The position numbers and the translations under genes were made by a program. The notes beneath the pieces were generated by a model that ran no database searches, had not been told where the DNA came from, and saw only the letters and a list, made by a program, of their open reading frames with translations. From the NCBI GenBank assembly GCA_016707705.1, contig JADJHD010000015.1:108666-172665 (forward strand): a DNA stretch of 64,000 nucleotides, in the 5' to 3' direction. Positions 52,264 through 60,470 of the stretch are shown in pieces (the stretch's first letter is position 1; the number at the start of each line of letters is the position of its first letter). This stretch comes from Bacteroidales bacterium (lineage in GTDB: Bacteria; Bacteroidota; Bacteroidia; Bacteroidales; UBA4417).

Positions 52264-53873
52264 TTCTTCCCAAGTTCACCCACTGCTCTTTCGAATCCTT
52301 TGTCGGTGCGGAGGTAAATAGGATAGAAACCTTCATCATCAAAGAGGTTTCTTGCTATAAATGCCTTGAGCATCTCCCTGACCTTTGGTGAAGATGAAGC
52401 AACAGCTGCCGGGGAAGGATTGATTCCGCTTTTTCGTGCATATACTAGGTATTGATCGAATATAGCCGGTGAAATCATAAATCCTGTTTCAAACGACTTC
52501 ACATCCTTGAATTTCTTCAGATCGGAACGGTTTTGGTCAGTATAATCAAAGGCAAACTGGTAAAGCAGTCCCTTGCTCATGGATTCATTGTAGAATTTAT
52601 AGGCTTCCCCCTTTTCAATTGGAACAAAGATATCAGGCATAATTCCGCCTCCGCCATATACTATTTTTCCCTTGGGAGTCTTGTACTTCAGGGAATCTAC
52701 CAGCTTAATGCTGTCAGCTGTCTCCAGTTCCCCGTCCTCGTAACGGTGATAGTATTCCATATAATAATCCTCGGCGCCCTTTGTGTAAGGTTTCTGAATG
52801 CAGCGGCCTGTAGGTGTATAATATCTGGCAACTGTCAGCCTTAACGCAGAACCATTGGAAAGATTTATCTGTTCCTGTACAAGGCCTTTGCCAAATGATC
52901 TCCTTCCGATAATTGTTCCACGGTCATTATCCTGTATGGCACCTGCAACAATCTCAGATGCTGAAGCTGATCCTTCATCAATCAATATTACAACAGGAAG
53001 GTTATCCCATTCACCTTCTGAAGTGGAGGTGGCAGTTTGCTTCGGACGATGTAGTCCCTTGGTGTAGACAATCATTTTGCCTTCCGGAAGGAACTCATCA
53101 GCTACGGCAATTGCTTCATTGAGATATCCGCCAGAGTTGCCCCGGAGGTCCAGAATCAATTTTGAAACACCTTGCGATTTTAGCTTCTTCATGGCTTCAA
53201 TAAGTTCATCATGAGTAGTGGCACTGAACTTACTAAGTTTTATATATCCGGTTTGCTTGTTTACAGCATATGCTATATCCACACTCCATGTTGGGATAAC
53301 AGCTCTGGTAATGGTGAATTCAAGCGGTTTCTTCAATCCCCTCCTGAAAATTCCAACCTTCACTTTTGTTCCCTTGGGACCCTTGAGTTTTTTCATCACC
53401 TGCTCATTGGTGATCTTGATATTGGTAATATTCTTGTCATCCACCTTAACTATGCGGTCACCGGCAAGAATTCCAAGCTTTTCTGAGGGGCCTCCGGGTA
53501 CGGTATTAACTACCATAACGGTATCACGTTCAATCCTGAACTGTACTCCAATACCGTCAAAGTTTCCCATAAGCGGGTCATTTGCATCATGAAATTCAGA
53601 TGCCGGTATAAACTGGGAGTGTGGGTCCAGACTCAGCAACATGCCATCAATGGCCTCTTTCTGCAGTTGCTCGGGATTGATTGTATCCACATAATTCTGG
53701 TCAATAAATTGAATAAGTTCATTAACTGTACTTTTCCCGGAACTCATTTTCAGAAGGGGATGATTGACTGTAAATGATACTCTCACCAGATAGTATCCAA
53801 GTACGATTCCCAATACAAGAACCATGGCGAAGGCAATCGGAAGATAAATATAGAGGCTGCGTTTGTTTTGCAT
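52260..53873 (-). CDS. S41-family C-terminal processing peptidase (PDZ)
   Basis: 537 residues. An N-terminal membrane anchor (L-P-I-A-F-A-M-V-L-V-L-G-I-V-L-G) places it at the periplasmic face. A PDZ domain (G-I-G-V-Q-F-R-I-E-R-D, G-D-R-I-V-K-V-D-D) is followed by the S41 core (L-I-L-D-L-R-G-N-S-G-G-Y-L) with the catalytic Ser in D-E-G-S-A-S-A-S-E and Lys in R-S-F-G-K-G-L-V-Q. A C-terminal ~150-residue extension follows. Such peptidases trim C-termini or degrade periplasmic proteins. Monocistronic; -7 element TAGCTTTG at 53919. Confidence 0.95.
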   Translation of the reverse strand: MQNKRSLYIYLPIAFAMVLVLGIVLGYYLVRVSFTVNHPLLKMSSGKSTVNELIQFIDQNYVDTINPEQLQKEAIDGMLLSLDPHSQFIPASEFHDANDPLMGNFDGIGVQFRIERDTVMVVNTVPGGPSEKLGILAGDRIVKVDDKNITNIKITNEQVMKKLKGPKGTKVKVGIFRRGLKKPLEFTITRAVIPTWSVDIAYAVNKQTGYIKLSKFSATTHDELIEAMKKLKSQGVSKLILDLRGNSGGYLNEAIAVADEFLPEGKMIVYTKGLHRPKQTATSTSEGEWDNLPVVILIDEGSASASEIVAGAIQDNDRGTIIGRRSFGKGLVQEQINLSNGSALRLTVARYYTPTGRCIQKPYTKGAEDYYMEYYHRYEDGELETADSIKLVDSLKYKTPKGKIVYGGGGIMPDIFVPIEKGEAYKFYNESMSKGLLYQFAFDYTDQNRSDLKKFKDVKSFETGFMISPAIFDQYLVYARKSGINPSPAAVASSSPKVREMLKAFIARNLFDDEGFYPIYLRTDKGFERAVGELGKN

Positions 53874-53918
53874 GTGCTGATGTATGATTTTGATGGTTTG
53901 AGGGCTTTAGAAAGGCAG

Positions 53919-53926
53919 CAAAGCTA
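53919..53926 (-). promoter_or_regulatory. -7 element (TAGCTTTG) of the S41 peptidase
   Basis: Exact TAnnTTTG followed by C on the minus strand, 46 bases upstream of the ATG. The remainder of the gap (53927-54123) shows nothing recognisable. Confidence 0.58.
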
Positions 53927-54123
53927 CTAAAAATCAGTGCTGCCGTTATTGTTTTAACCATTATTAAGGAATAGGGGGCAGTTCACATGATGAACCTATT
54001 CTCCTTCAAAGCTGAATGAGATTGGGGATTGCAGGGAATGGGTTGGCCAAACATGGAAACCGGAACCAGCCGTTGCTGGGTCTGTCCCAGAATGTGAAGA
54101 GTTCTGAAAGGACTATGAAGATA

Positions 54124-54630
54124 TTATGGCTTATATTTTTCAGAGGTCAGCCTGATTGCATCTGATGACCATAGCCTGAACAGATTCCAGACCTTATCAC
54201 GGCTATATCCCTTTCCTTCCTCCAGTAAGCCACTGTCCTGAATATGAATAGGATTTCCTTTTCCATCAAGGATTACAAATACAGGAAATCCGAATCGCTG
54301 AGGGTATCCAAGGGAAGCCAGAAGCGGCCTGTTTTCATTTTCCTTGCTGAAATTAACTTTCACAACCACGAAATTAGCTTTCATCAAACTGTCCAATGAC
54401 TGGTCTTCCTCAACGAATTTGTGAAATCGTATACACCAGGGACACCAGTTTCCGCCAACCTGAAGGAATACATGCTTCCCGGTTTCTGCTGCAAGTATAA
54501 CGGCACTGTCCACTGCCGCTTTAGCATTTGCATCAGGATTGTAGATCAATACTTTTTCCTGTGAAAATGCCTGTCCGATAAATAAGAAAGTCAGAATTAA
54601 GGCAGGCAGTATTTTAGAGACAGTTTTCAT
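54124..54630 (-). CDS. Secreted thioredoxin-like protein (CPWC)
   Basis: 168 residues, signal peptide ending A-F-S-Q. Thioredoxin-like fold with redox motif C63-P-W-C66 (G-G-N-W-C-P-W-C-I-R-F-H-K-F), helix N-F-V-V-V-K-V-N-F-S-K-E-N and cis-Pro region Y-P-Q-R-F-G-F-P-V-F-V-I-L. It resembles DUF255/thioredoxin_7-type periplasmic proteins in which the active-site helix starts at a W-C-x-W-C motif. It probably reduces or isomerises disulfides in the periplasm. Divergent from coaX; -7 element TATCTTTG at 54661. Confidence 0.88.
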   Translation of the reverse strand: MKTVSKILPALILTFLFIGQAFSQEKVLIYNPDANAKAAVDSAVILAAETGKHVFLQVGGNWCPWCIRFHKFVEEDQSLDSLMKANFVVVKVNFSKENENRPLLASLGYPQRFGFPVFVILDGKGNPIHIQDSGLLEEGKGYSRDKVWNLFRLWSSDAIRLTSEKYKP

Positions 54631-54660
54631 GAACCATTTATGTTAAATTCAGTTAAAGTT

Positions 54661-54668
54661 CAAAGATA
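54661..54668 (-). promoter_or_regulatory. -7 element (TATCTTTG) of the thioredoxin-like gene
   Basis: Exact TAnnTTTG on the minus strand, 31 bases upstream of the ATG. Confidence 0.58.
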
Positions 54669-54706
54669 TGCACTTCTTGCATAGGTCTATAGAGGTTGGC
54701 TTTTCC

Positions 54707-54714
54707 TACATTTG
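54707..54714 (+). promoter_or_regulatory. -7 element (TACATTTG) of the coaX operon
   Basis: Exact TAnnTTTG followed by C on the plus strand, 85 bases upstream of coaX, 38 bases from the divergent -7 element. Confidence 0.6.
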
Positions 54715-54799
54715 CTCTTCCTAAGGGTGGAGCCGGCATATCTGACTCAATACCAAAATTATAAGAATCAAACTGTACAGTTTTCCTAATACTGACTCA

Positions 54800-55537
54800 A
54801 TGAATTTAGTTGTAGATGTAGGAAATACCCTTGTTAAAGCTGCCGTGTTCGAGGGAGATAACCTTCTTGCTTTTGCAAGAATTGAGAACAGCCAGTTTTC
54901 CAAAATACTGAATCTGATCAGCGAATACCCATCTGTCTCCCATGGGATTATATCATCAGTTGCAGCAAATTCAGAAGAGATAATATCTGAATTCGACACC
55001 TCACTTAAATGGCTGGTAGTTGATCATGCTACGGCTGTTCCTGTGAGAAATCTCTATTCAACTCCCCAAACCCTTGGGAAGGACCGGCTGGCAGGTATTG
55101 TTGCAGCCTGGAAACTTTTCAGGGGTAGCGATGTACTGGTTATTGATGCCGGTACAGCAGTTACCTACGATCTCCTTACCGCAGAAGGCAATTATCTCGG
55201 AGGTGCAATTTCTCCGGGTTTGCAGATGAGGTACAAGGCTCTTCACACTTTTACAGGAAGATTACCGTTATTGGATATTGAAGAAAATCCAAAACTCACC
55301 GGGGATTCAACTGTATCAAGCATACATTCCGGGATTGGTAATGGTTTGATGTTTGAAGTGGAAGGCTTTGTAAACGCCTATTTAAAGGACTTTCCGGCTC
55401 TGAAAATAATTTTAACCGGAGGACACATGAATTATTTTGATAAACAATTAAAAGTTAAGACCTTTGCAGCCCCAAATCTGGTCCTTGAAGGACTCAATAC
55501 AATACTCAACTATAACCTTGAGAATAAACAAGTTTAG
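54800..55537 (+). CDS. coaX: Type III pantothenate kinase
   Basis: 245 residues, ASKHA fold. Motifs: N-L-V-V-D-V-G-N-T-L-V-K (phosphate loop), G-K-D95-R-L-A-G (pantothenate site) and V-I-D116-A-G-T-A-V-T-Y-D. It phosphorylates pantothenate, the first step of coenzyme A synthesis; type III enzymes are not inhibited by CoA. First gene of a plus-strand unit whose other members act in the envelope. The end overlaps the start of the next gene. Confidence 0.96.
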   Translation: MNLVVDVGNTLVKAAVFEGDNLLAFARIENSQFSKILNLISEYPSVSHGIISSVAANSEEIISEFDTSLKWLVVDHATAVPVRNLYSTPQTLGKDRLAGIVAAWKLFRGSDVLVIDAGTAVTYDLLTAEGNYLGGAISPGLQMRYKALHTFTGRLPLLDIEENPKLTGDSTVSSIHSGIGNGLMFEVEGFVNAYLKDFPALKIILTGGHMNYFDKQLKVKTFAAPNLVLEGLNTILNYNLENKQV

Positions 55538-56801
55538 AAACTTTCTGCTGCTAATGGCAGCCTTTCTGTTGTCAGTATCCCTTACCGGACAGAACAGCAG
55601 CACCGCATATTCCCGCTTTGGAATAGGCAGGTTGTACTCAAACAACAACCTTCTGACAATGGGAATGGGTGGGGCGACCTATGCTTCCAGGAGCAACTAT
55701 TTCGTGAACCCTTTCAATCCGGCATCCTATACTGTTTTTGACAGTACCAGCTTTGTTTTTGATGCCGCCATGCAAGGGAAACTCACGACACTTAAGACTT
55801 CAACATCCTCCGGAAAAGTGAATGATGCTGGTCTGGCATATATTACCATGGGCTTCCCCGTTACAAAATGGTGGAAATCCAGCCTTGGTATTATGCCATA
55901 TTCATCAGTCAATTACCAGATAGAAATCGACAGTATATTTGAAAACCTTGGTAAGGTTCGTTATGGTTATGCCGGATCAGGAGGGTTAAACAAGGCTTAC
56001 ATTGGGAATGCATTCCTTCCGTTTAAGAATCTGTCAGTAGGATTTAATTTTTCCTACATTTTCGGAACCTTGAATCGTGACCGGACGGTATTCTATCCTG
56101 ATTCATCCAACCATTTCAGCTCCAGGATCACCAATTCAACCATTGTCAGGAATATGTACCTTGATTTTGGACTCCAGTACCATACACTGCTGAAGAATGG
56201 TTTGCAGGTAAACGCCGGATTGGTATTCAGCCCCAATCAATCATTGAACAGCACAAGAGATTTTCTGGCTGTAACATATTACCACGATTATACCAAGAAT
56301 CTGGATGTGAATATGGATACTGCCGTTTATGAATCAGGAGTGGATGGCAAAACTGTGATACCCATGCTTTTCGGTGGAGGTTTATCAGTGGGAAGAGCCA
56401 ATAGATGGAGTATTGCAAGTGATTTTCAATATCAGGATTGGACAGAATTCAAGGCCTTTGGTATTTCTGACTCATTGCGAAAAAGCTTCAGAATTTCATT
56501 GGGCGGACAGTATAAACCATCACCGCTGGATGTTGGTAAGTATTGGAAGAGAATAAATTACAGAGCCGGAGTTAGATTCGAGAAAAGCTTTCTGGAACTA
56601 CGGAATCAGAGTCTGAATGAGATTGGCATAAGTTTTGGGGTAAGTTTACCAATGAAGAAATCGCGTTCAACGGTAAACCTGAGTTTTGAAACCGGCACCT
56701 TTGGCACAACCGATAATCAGTTGATAAAGGAGAATTTCTTCCGGTTCACAATAGGTGCCGCACTTTCGGAAAGATGGTTCCTGAAGCGTAAATACGATTA
56801 A
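55518..56801 (+). CDS. Outer-membrane beta-barrel protein (FadL-like pattern)
   Basis: 427 residues from a TTG start at 55518 (M-R-I-N-K-F-R-N-F-L-L-L-M-A-A-F-L-L, cleavage near S-L-T-G-Q). An ATG at 55464 would extend 18 residues deep into coaX; an ATG at 55554 would shorten the signal peptide. The mature part opens S-T-A-Y-S-R-F-G-I-G-R-L-Y, then M-G-M-G-G-A-T-Y-A, N-P-F-N-P-A-S-Y, and continues as alternating amphipathic strands to a terminal aromatic (W-F-L-K-R-K-Y-D). This opening is common to Bacteroidota outer-membrane proteins related to FadL/OmpP1. Overlaps coaX by 20 bases; substrate unknown. Confidence 0.8.
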   Translation: MRINKFRNFLLLMAAFLLSVSLTGQNSSTAYSRFGIGRLYSNNNLLTMGMGGATYASRSNYFVNPFNPASYTVFDSTSFVFDAAMQGKLTTLKTSTSSGKVNDAGLAYITMGFPVTKWWKSSLGIMPYSSVNYQIEIDSIFENLGKVRYGYAGSGGLNKAYIGNAFLPFKNLSVGFNFSYIFGTLNRDRTVFYPDSSNHFSSRITNSTIVRNMYLDFGLQYHTLLKNGLQVNAGLVFSPNQSLNSTRDFLAVTYYHDYTKNLDVNMDTAVYESGVDGKTVIPMLFGGGLSVGRANRWSIASDFQYQDWTEFKAFGISDSLRKSFRISLGGQYKPSPLDVGKYWKRINYRAGVRFEKSFLELRNQSLNEIGISFGVSLPMKKSRSTVNLSFETGTFGTTDNQLIKENFFRFTIGAALSERWFLKRKYD

Positions 56802-56828
56802 TAATTATCATTTAATACAACTACTACA

Positions 56829-58157
56829 ATGAAAACGGGTCGATTATTAGTTCTGATGGTAGTGGCCATGGTAACCCTCCTGGGGGGTCACTTGTATGCA
56901 CAGGGGAATAAAGTTCCCAAATATGGCAAGGATAGTGTTGCCTGTGTAACCCATCTTTCCCTATACCGGGAGTTCTACAAACAGAAAAATTTTGACGATG
57001 CTATACCCCATTGGAGATGGGTATTTATGAATTGTCCATTAGCAAGTCAGAATCTTTATATCGACGGAACCAAGATAGTTAGTTATATGGTTGGCAAATC
57101 TAAGGATGCTGTCACCAGAAATAAGATGATTGACACTCTGATGATGGTTTATGACCAGAGGGTAAAGTATTTTGGCAAGGAAGGTTATGTCAGAGGCCGC
57201 CAGGCGCTTGAATTGAATAACTTACGGCCACAGGATACACTCATAGTATACAATCTTCTCAGAACATCCATTTCCCTGGATGGAAAGGGAGTTGATCCAA
57301 TGATTCTTTCCAGCTATTTCATCATCAATGATCTGCTCATTAAAGGAAATCGCTTCACTGTTGACTCACTTGCCAATGCATATGATGAACTCAGTGAAAT
57401 TGTTGACCAGAACCTCATAGATACAAAGGCTGATAGTGTTAAGAATCTGTCCTGGATAGGTGCAAAAGGTACACTTGAATCTGTTTTTGAACCTTATGCA
57501 ACTTGTGATCAGTTGATTAAGATCTATTCCAAGAAATTCAATGCGGCTCCAAACGATTCTACACTTCTGAAGAAAATAACCAAGATTCTGGATAAAAAGG
57601 ACTGTACAAAATCTGACCTGTTCTTCCAGGCTACTGAAAACCTTCACAGGATCAAGCCAACCGGACAGTCAGCTTACCTCATGGGTATGATGTATCTTAG
57701 GAAGGAAGATAACAGCAAGGCTGAAAGTTATTTCCTGGAGGCAATTCCATTGGTTGAGGATACTCAGAAACCAAAAATTTATTATTACCTCGCCTTGATT
57801 AGTTTTGACAAGAAGAGTTATACAGCTGCCCGTTCATACGCATTGAAGTGTCTGGCCATCAATCCAAATGATGGTAAATGCTACATCCTGATCGGGGACA
57901 TGTATGCTGCAAGTGCTGCTTCATGCGGCTCCGACGAAATTGGAGAACGCGCTGCTTACTGGACAGCGGTTGATAAATACAATAAAGCAAAACAGGTTGA
58001 CAATTCAGTCACTGATGATGCCAACTCAAAAATTGCAACCTACTCACGTCATTTCCCATCAAAGGAGCGTTTGTTCTTCAATGATGTAAAGGAAGGCGAA
58101 AGCTATACAGTTGGTTGCTGGATTAACGAAGTTACAACTGTCCGCTCTGCACACTAA
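56829..58157 (+). CDS. Periplasmic TPR-repeat protein of unknown function
   Basis: 442 residues, signal peptide ending H-L-Y-A-Q. Helical throughout with TPR-like pairs at the N-terminus (Y-R-E-F-Y-K-Q-K-N-F-D-D-A-I-P-H-W) and at residues ~275-375 (Y-L-M-G-M-M-Y-L-R-K-E-D-N-S-K-A-E, Y-Y-L-A-L-I-S-F-D-K-K-S-Y-T-A-A, C-Y-I-L-I-G-D-M-Y). Six or more cysteines, some paired in helical hairpins (N-D-G-K-C, A-A-S-C-G-S). Between an outer-membrane barrel and lptC, so an envelope scaffold role is likely; unproven. Twenty-seven bases after the barrel gene. Confidence 0.85.
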   Translation: MKTGRLLVLMVVAMVTLLGGHLYAQGNKVPKYGKDSVACVTHLSLYREFYKQKNFDDAIPHWRWVFMNCPLASQNLYIDGTKIVSYMVGKSKDAVTRNKMIDTLMMVYDQRVKYFGKEGYVRGRQALELNNLRPQDTLIVYNLLRTSISLDGKGVDPMILSSYFIINDLLIKGNRFTVDSLANAYDELSEIVDQNLIDTKADSVKNLSWIGAKGTLESVFEPYATCDQLIKIYSKKFNAAPNDSTLLKKITKILDKKDCTKSDLFFQATENLHRIKPTGQSAYLMGMMYLRKEDNSKAESYFLEAIPLVEDTQKPKIYYYLALISFDKKSYTAARSYALKCLAINPNDGKCYILIGDMYAASAASCGSDEIGERAAYWTAVDKYNKAKQVDNSVTDDANSKIATYSRHFPSKERLFFNDVKEGESYTVGCWINEVTTVRSAH

Positions 58158-58172
58158 AATATCATTGCTCCA

Positions 58173-58754
58173 ATGATGAGCAAAGAACGTTTTTTATTTG
58201 CCGGGATACCCGGAATCTTCAGCATTGTTGCCATCTCCATGGCAACAATGCTGTTTTCATGCAGCAATGACCTTGAGAAAGTAAAGAAGCTGACTACGAT
58301 TGATTCTATTCCAGATATTACTGTAAAGAATATTCTTGTCAAGCAAAGTGAGTCAGGTATGATCACTCTGGAACTGACAGCCCCTCAATTGAATTCATAT
58401 CAGGGGCGTGAGCCTTATACCGAATTCCCCAAAGGCTTGAGAATAATCTTCTTTGACTCGCTGATGCAACCTAAATCAGAGTTGACTGCCAGATATGGCA
58501 TCAGTTGGGATAATAAGCGTGTTATGGAGGCTAAAGGTGACGTTGTAGTAAAGAACTTCACAAAGAAGGCCCAGCTCAATACAGAGCATCTGACATGGGA
58601 TGAGAACAAGCGTAAAATGTTCTCAGAGCAATTTGTTAAAATTACTACGCCTGACCGCATCATTACCGGGAAAAGCATGGAATCGGATGAGGTATTTGAC
58701 AACTGGGTCATCCGCAATGTGTCAGGTACCTTCTATGTTAATGAAAAGAAGTAA
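58173..58754 (+). CDS. lptC: LPS export ABC transporter periplasmic protein LptC (lipoprotein)
   Basis: 193 residues. Signal with lipobox M-L-F-S-C30, so it is probably a lipoprotein rather than a helix-anchored LptC. Beta-jellyroll motifs: I-T-L-E-L-T-A-P-Q-L-N-S-Y, E-F-P-K-G-L-R-I-I-F-F-D-S, L-T-A-R-Y-G-I-S-W-D, E-A-K-G-D-V-V-V-K-N and T-P-D-R-I-I-T-G-K. It receives LPS from LptBFG and passes it to LptA on the way to the outer membrane. Fifteen bases after the TPR gene. LptC divergence is high, so the family call rests on fold and context. Confidence 0.88.
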   Translation: MMSKERFLFAGIPGIFSIVAISMATMLFSCSNDLEKVKKLTTIDSIPDITVKNILVKQSESGMITLELTAPQLNSYQGREPYTEFPKGLRIIFFDSLMQPKSELTARYGISWDNKRVMEAKGDVVVKNFTKKAQLNTEHLTWDENKRKMFSEQFVKITTPDRIITGKSMESDEVFDNWVIRNVSGTFYVNEKK

Positions 58755-58971
58755 TCTTATCGGTATCCCACCTGACCCATCCTTACCAGTTGATTTTTCC
58801 TGTGCCAAATTGAAGCAGCTATCAATTGCCGCTGTTCAATTAGATTTTGCTTTAATGAAAGCCGGCCTTTATGCGGCTGGACAAAAGCCTCGGGTTAACT
58901 GGATACAGAATTGAAACCAATAATGTCTGTTTGCTTAAGCTTCCGTATCTTTAACCTCTATTTCCTGACAA

Positions 58972-60240
58972 ATGAACGTTTCACTTATAATTCTGCTGAC
59001 TTTGGTTTTCTCTGCATTCTTTTCAGGAATGGAGATTGCGTTCGTCAGTGCCAATAAGCTGAAGGTTGAACTTGACAAGAATAGGGGACTATTGTCAGCA
59101 AAAGTATTATCAGGCTTTATGCAGCGTCCTTCCAAGTTTATTGGAGCCATGCTGCTGGGGAACAATATTGCCCTTGTCATTTATGGTATCGCAATGGCAG
59201 CAGTTCTTGACCCAATCCTCGATACATACATTACAGGATTCTTTCATACGGAAGCCGTATTGCTTCTGCTTCAAACACTTCTATCCACCTTGCTGATCCT
59301 GATCCTGGCAGAGTTTATCCCTAAAGTGCTTTTCAGAATTAACCCCAATGCTCTACTTAATGTATTTGCGGTTCCGGTATACCTGCTCTATCTTGTCCTG
59401 TATCCACTGATATATTTCTTCATTGGCTTGTCAGAATTTATCCTCCGAAAATTGCTGGGAATCAACCTCTCTATTCAGGAATACCAGTTCACTGCATTAG
59501 ACCTGAATGAATATATCAAGGATTTTTACAGGCCGGAAACTGACATGCAGGAGGGGGAACAAGAGATTCAGATGATTCAGAATGTCATGGATTTTCATGT
59601 GACTAAAGTCAGGGAATGCATGGTGCCCAGAAATGAACTGGTTGCTATTGATGATAATGAATCCATTCAGTCTCTGCATTCCTTGCTTGTTGAATCAGGC
59701 CATTCAAAAATCCTGGTGTATAAGGATTCAATAGATAATATTACAGGCTATATTCACCTGCTTGATCTGTTTTCAGCACCTAAAGATATCCGTAAGGTTA
59801 CCAGACAGGTTTTGTTAGTCCCGGAAACCATTACCGCAAGCAAGGTGCTGAATATGCTTACAGAGCAGCGCAGAAGTGTTGCCGTTGTGGTTGATGAATT
59901 TGGAGGTACGGCAGGAATGGTGACAATTGAGGATCTCATTGAGGAAATATTTGGAGAGATAGATGATGAATTTGACCTCGATGAGTTTACTGAGAAACAA
60001 AATGCACCTGATGAATTCATCTTTGCCGGACGCCTTGAGATAGACTACCTGAATCAGGAATACAATCTGGGCCTGCCAGAATCGGATGAATATGAAACTC
60101 TTGCCGGACTGATTATTCACTACCATCAAAGTATCCCTACCGTTCAGGAAAAAATAATAATTGACCATCTTACCTTCACAATTCTGGACGCTACGGAAAC
60201 AAGAATTGAGAAAGTTCAACTGAATATTCAAACTAACTGA
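58972..60240 (+). CDS. CNNM/CorC-HlyC-type membrane protein (DUF21 + CBS)
   Basis: 422 residues. DUF21 membrane domain with four helices (S-A-F-F-S-G-M-E-I-A-F-V-S-A-N-K motif, residues ~12-27), a CBS pair (V-R-E-C-M-V-P-R-N-E-L-V-A, I-D-N-I-T-G-Y-I-H, R-R-S-V-A-V-V-V-D-E-F-G-G-T-A-G), and a C-terminal CorC_HlyC domain (F-I-F-A-G-R-L-E-I-D, Y-E-T-L-A-G-L-I). CNNM proteins move or control magnesium/divalent cations across the inner membrane; a relative, GldE, is tied to gliding in some Bacteroidota. Located 217 bases after lptC and 230 before the PPIase, in a conserved block. Confidence 0.93.
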   Translation: MNVSLIILLTLVFSAFFSGMEIAFVSANKLKVELDKNRGLLSAKVLSGFMQRPSKFIGAMLLGNNIALVIYGIAMAAVLDPILDTYITGFFHTEAVLLLLQTLLSTLLILILAEFIPKVLFRINPNALLNVFAVPVYLLYLVLYPLIYFFIGLSEFILRKLLGINLSIQEYQFTALDLNEYIKDFYRPETDMQEGEQEIQMIQNVMDFHVTKVRECMVPRNELVAIDDNESIQSLHSLLVESGHSKILVYKDSIDNITGYIHLLDLFSAPKDIRKVTRQVLLVPETITASKVLNMLTEQRRSVAVVVDEFGGTAGMVTIEDLIEEIFGEIDDEFDLDEFTEKQNAPDEFIFAGRLEIDYLNQEYNLGLPESDEYETLAGLIIHYHQSIPTVQEKIIIDHLTFTILDATETRIEKVQLNIQTN

Positions 60241-60426
60241 TAATCAGATAAATAAATTTGAAATCAAAATATTTGAATTTTTGTCACCCTCATGAATTCC
60301 CTTATTTGAAACCTGATTCCATTTATCTAAAGCTCAAAATTCATAAATACTTCATACAGAAATAATTTCCCTATTGAATAAATGAAAGAAAGCGTAAAAT
60401 TTATTTTTCAACTTCGGGATTTATTG

Positions 60427-60434
60427 TAAATTTG
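60427..60434 (+). promoter_or_regulatory. -7 element (TAAATTTG) of the PPIase gene
   Basis: Exact TAnnTTTG followed by C on the plus strand, 36 bases upstream of the ATG at 60471; it rules out the upstream TTG start at 60432. Confidence 0.65.
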
Positions 60435-60470
60435 CACCTCTTTTTTGGAAAACTATCAAATAAAACACAA

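Noticed and set aside
58741..58914. 57-residue open frame overlapping the end of lptC
   Set aside because: No homology recognised, no promoter, overlaps lptC by 14 bases; composition not clearly coding. It may deserve a conservation check.
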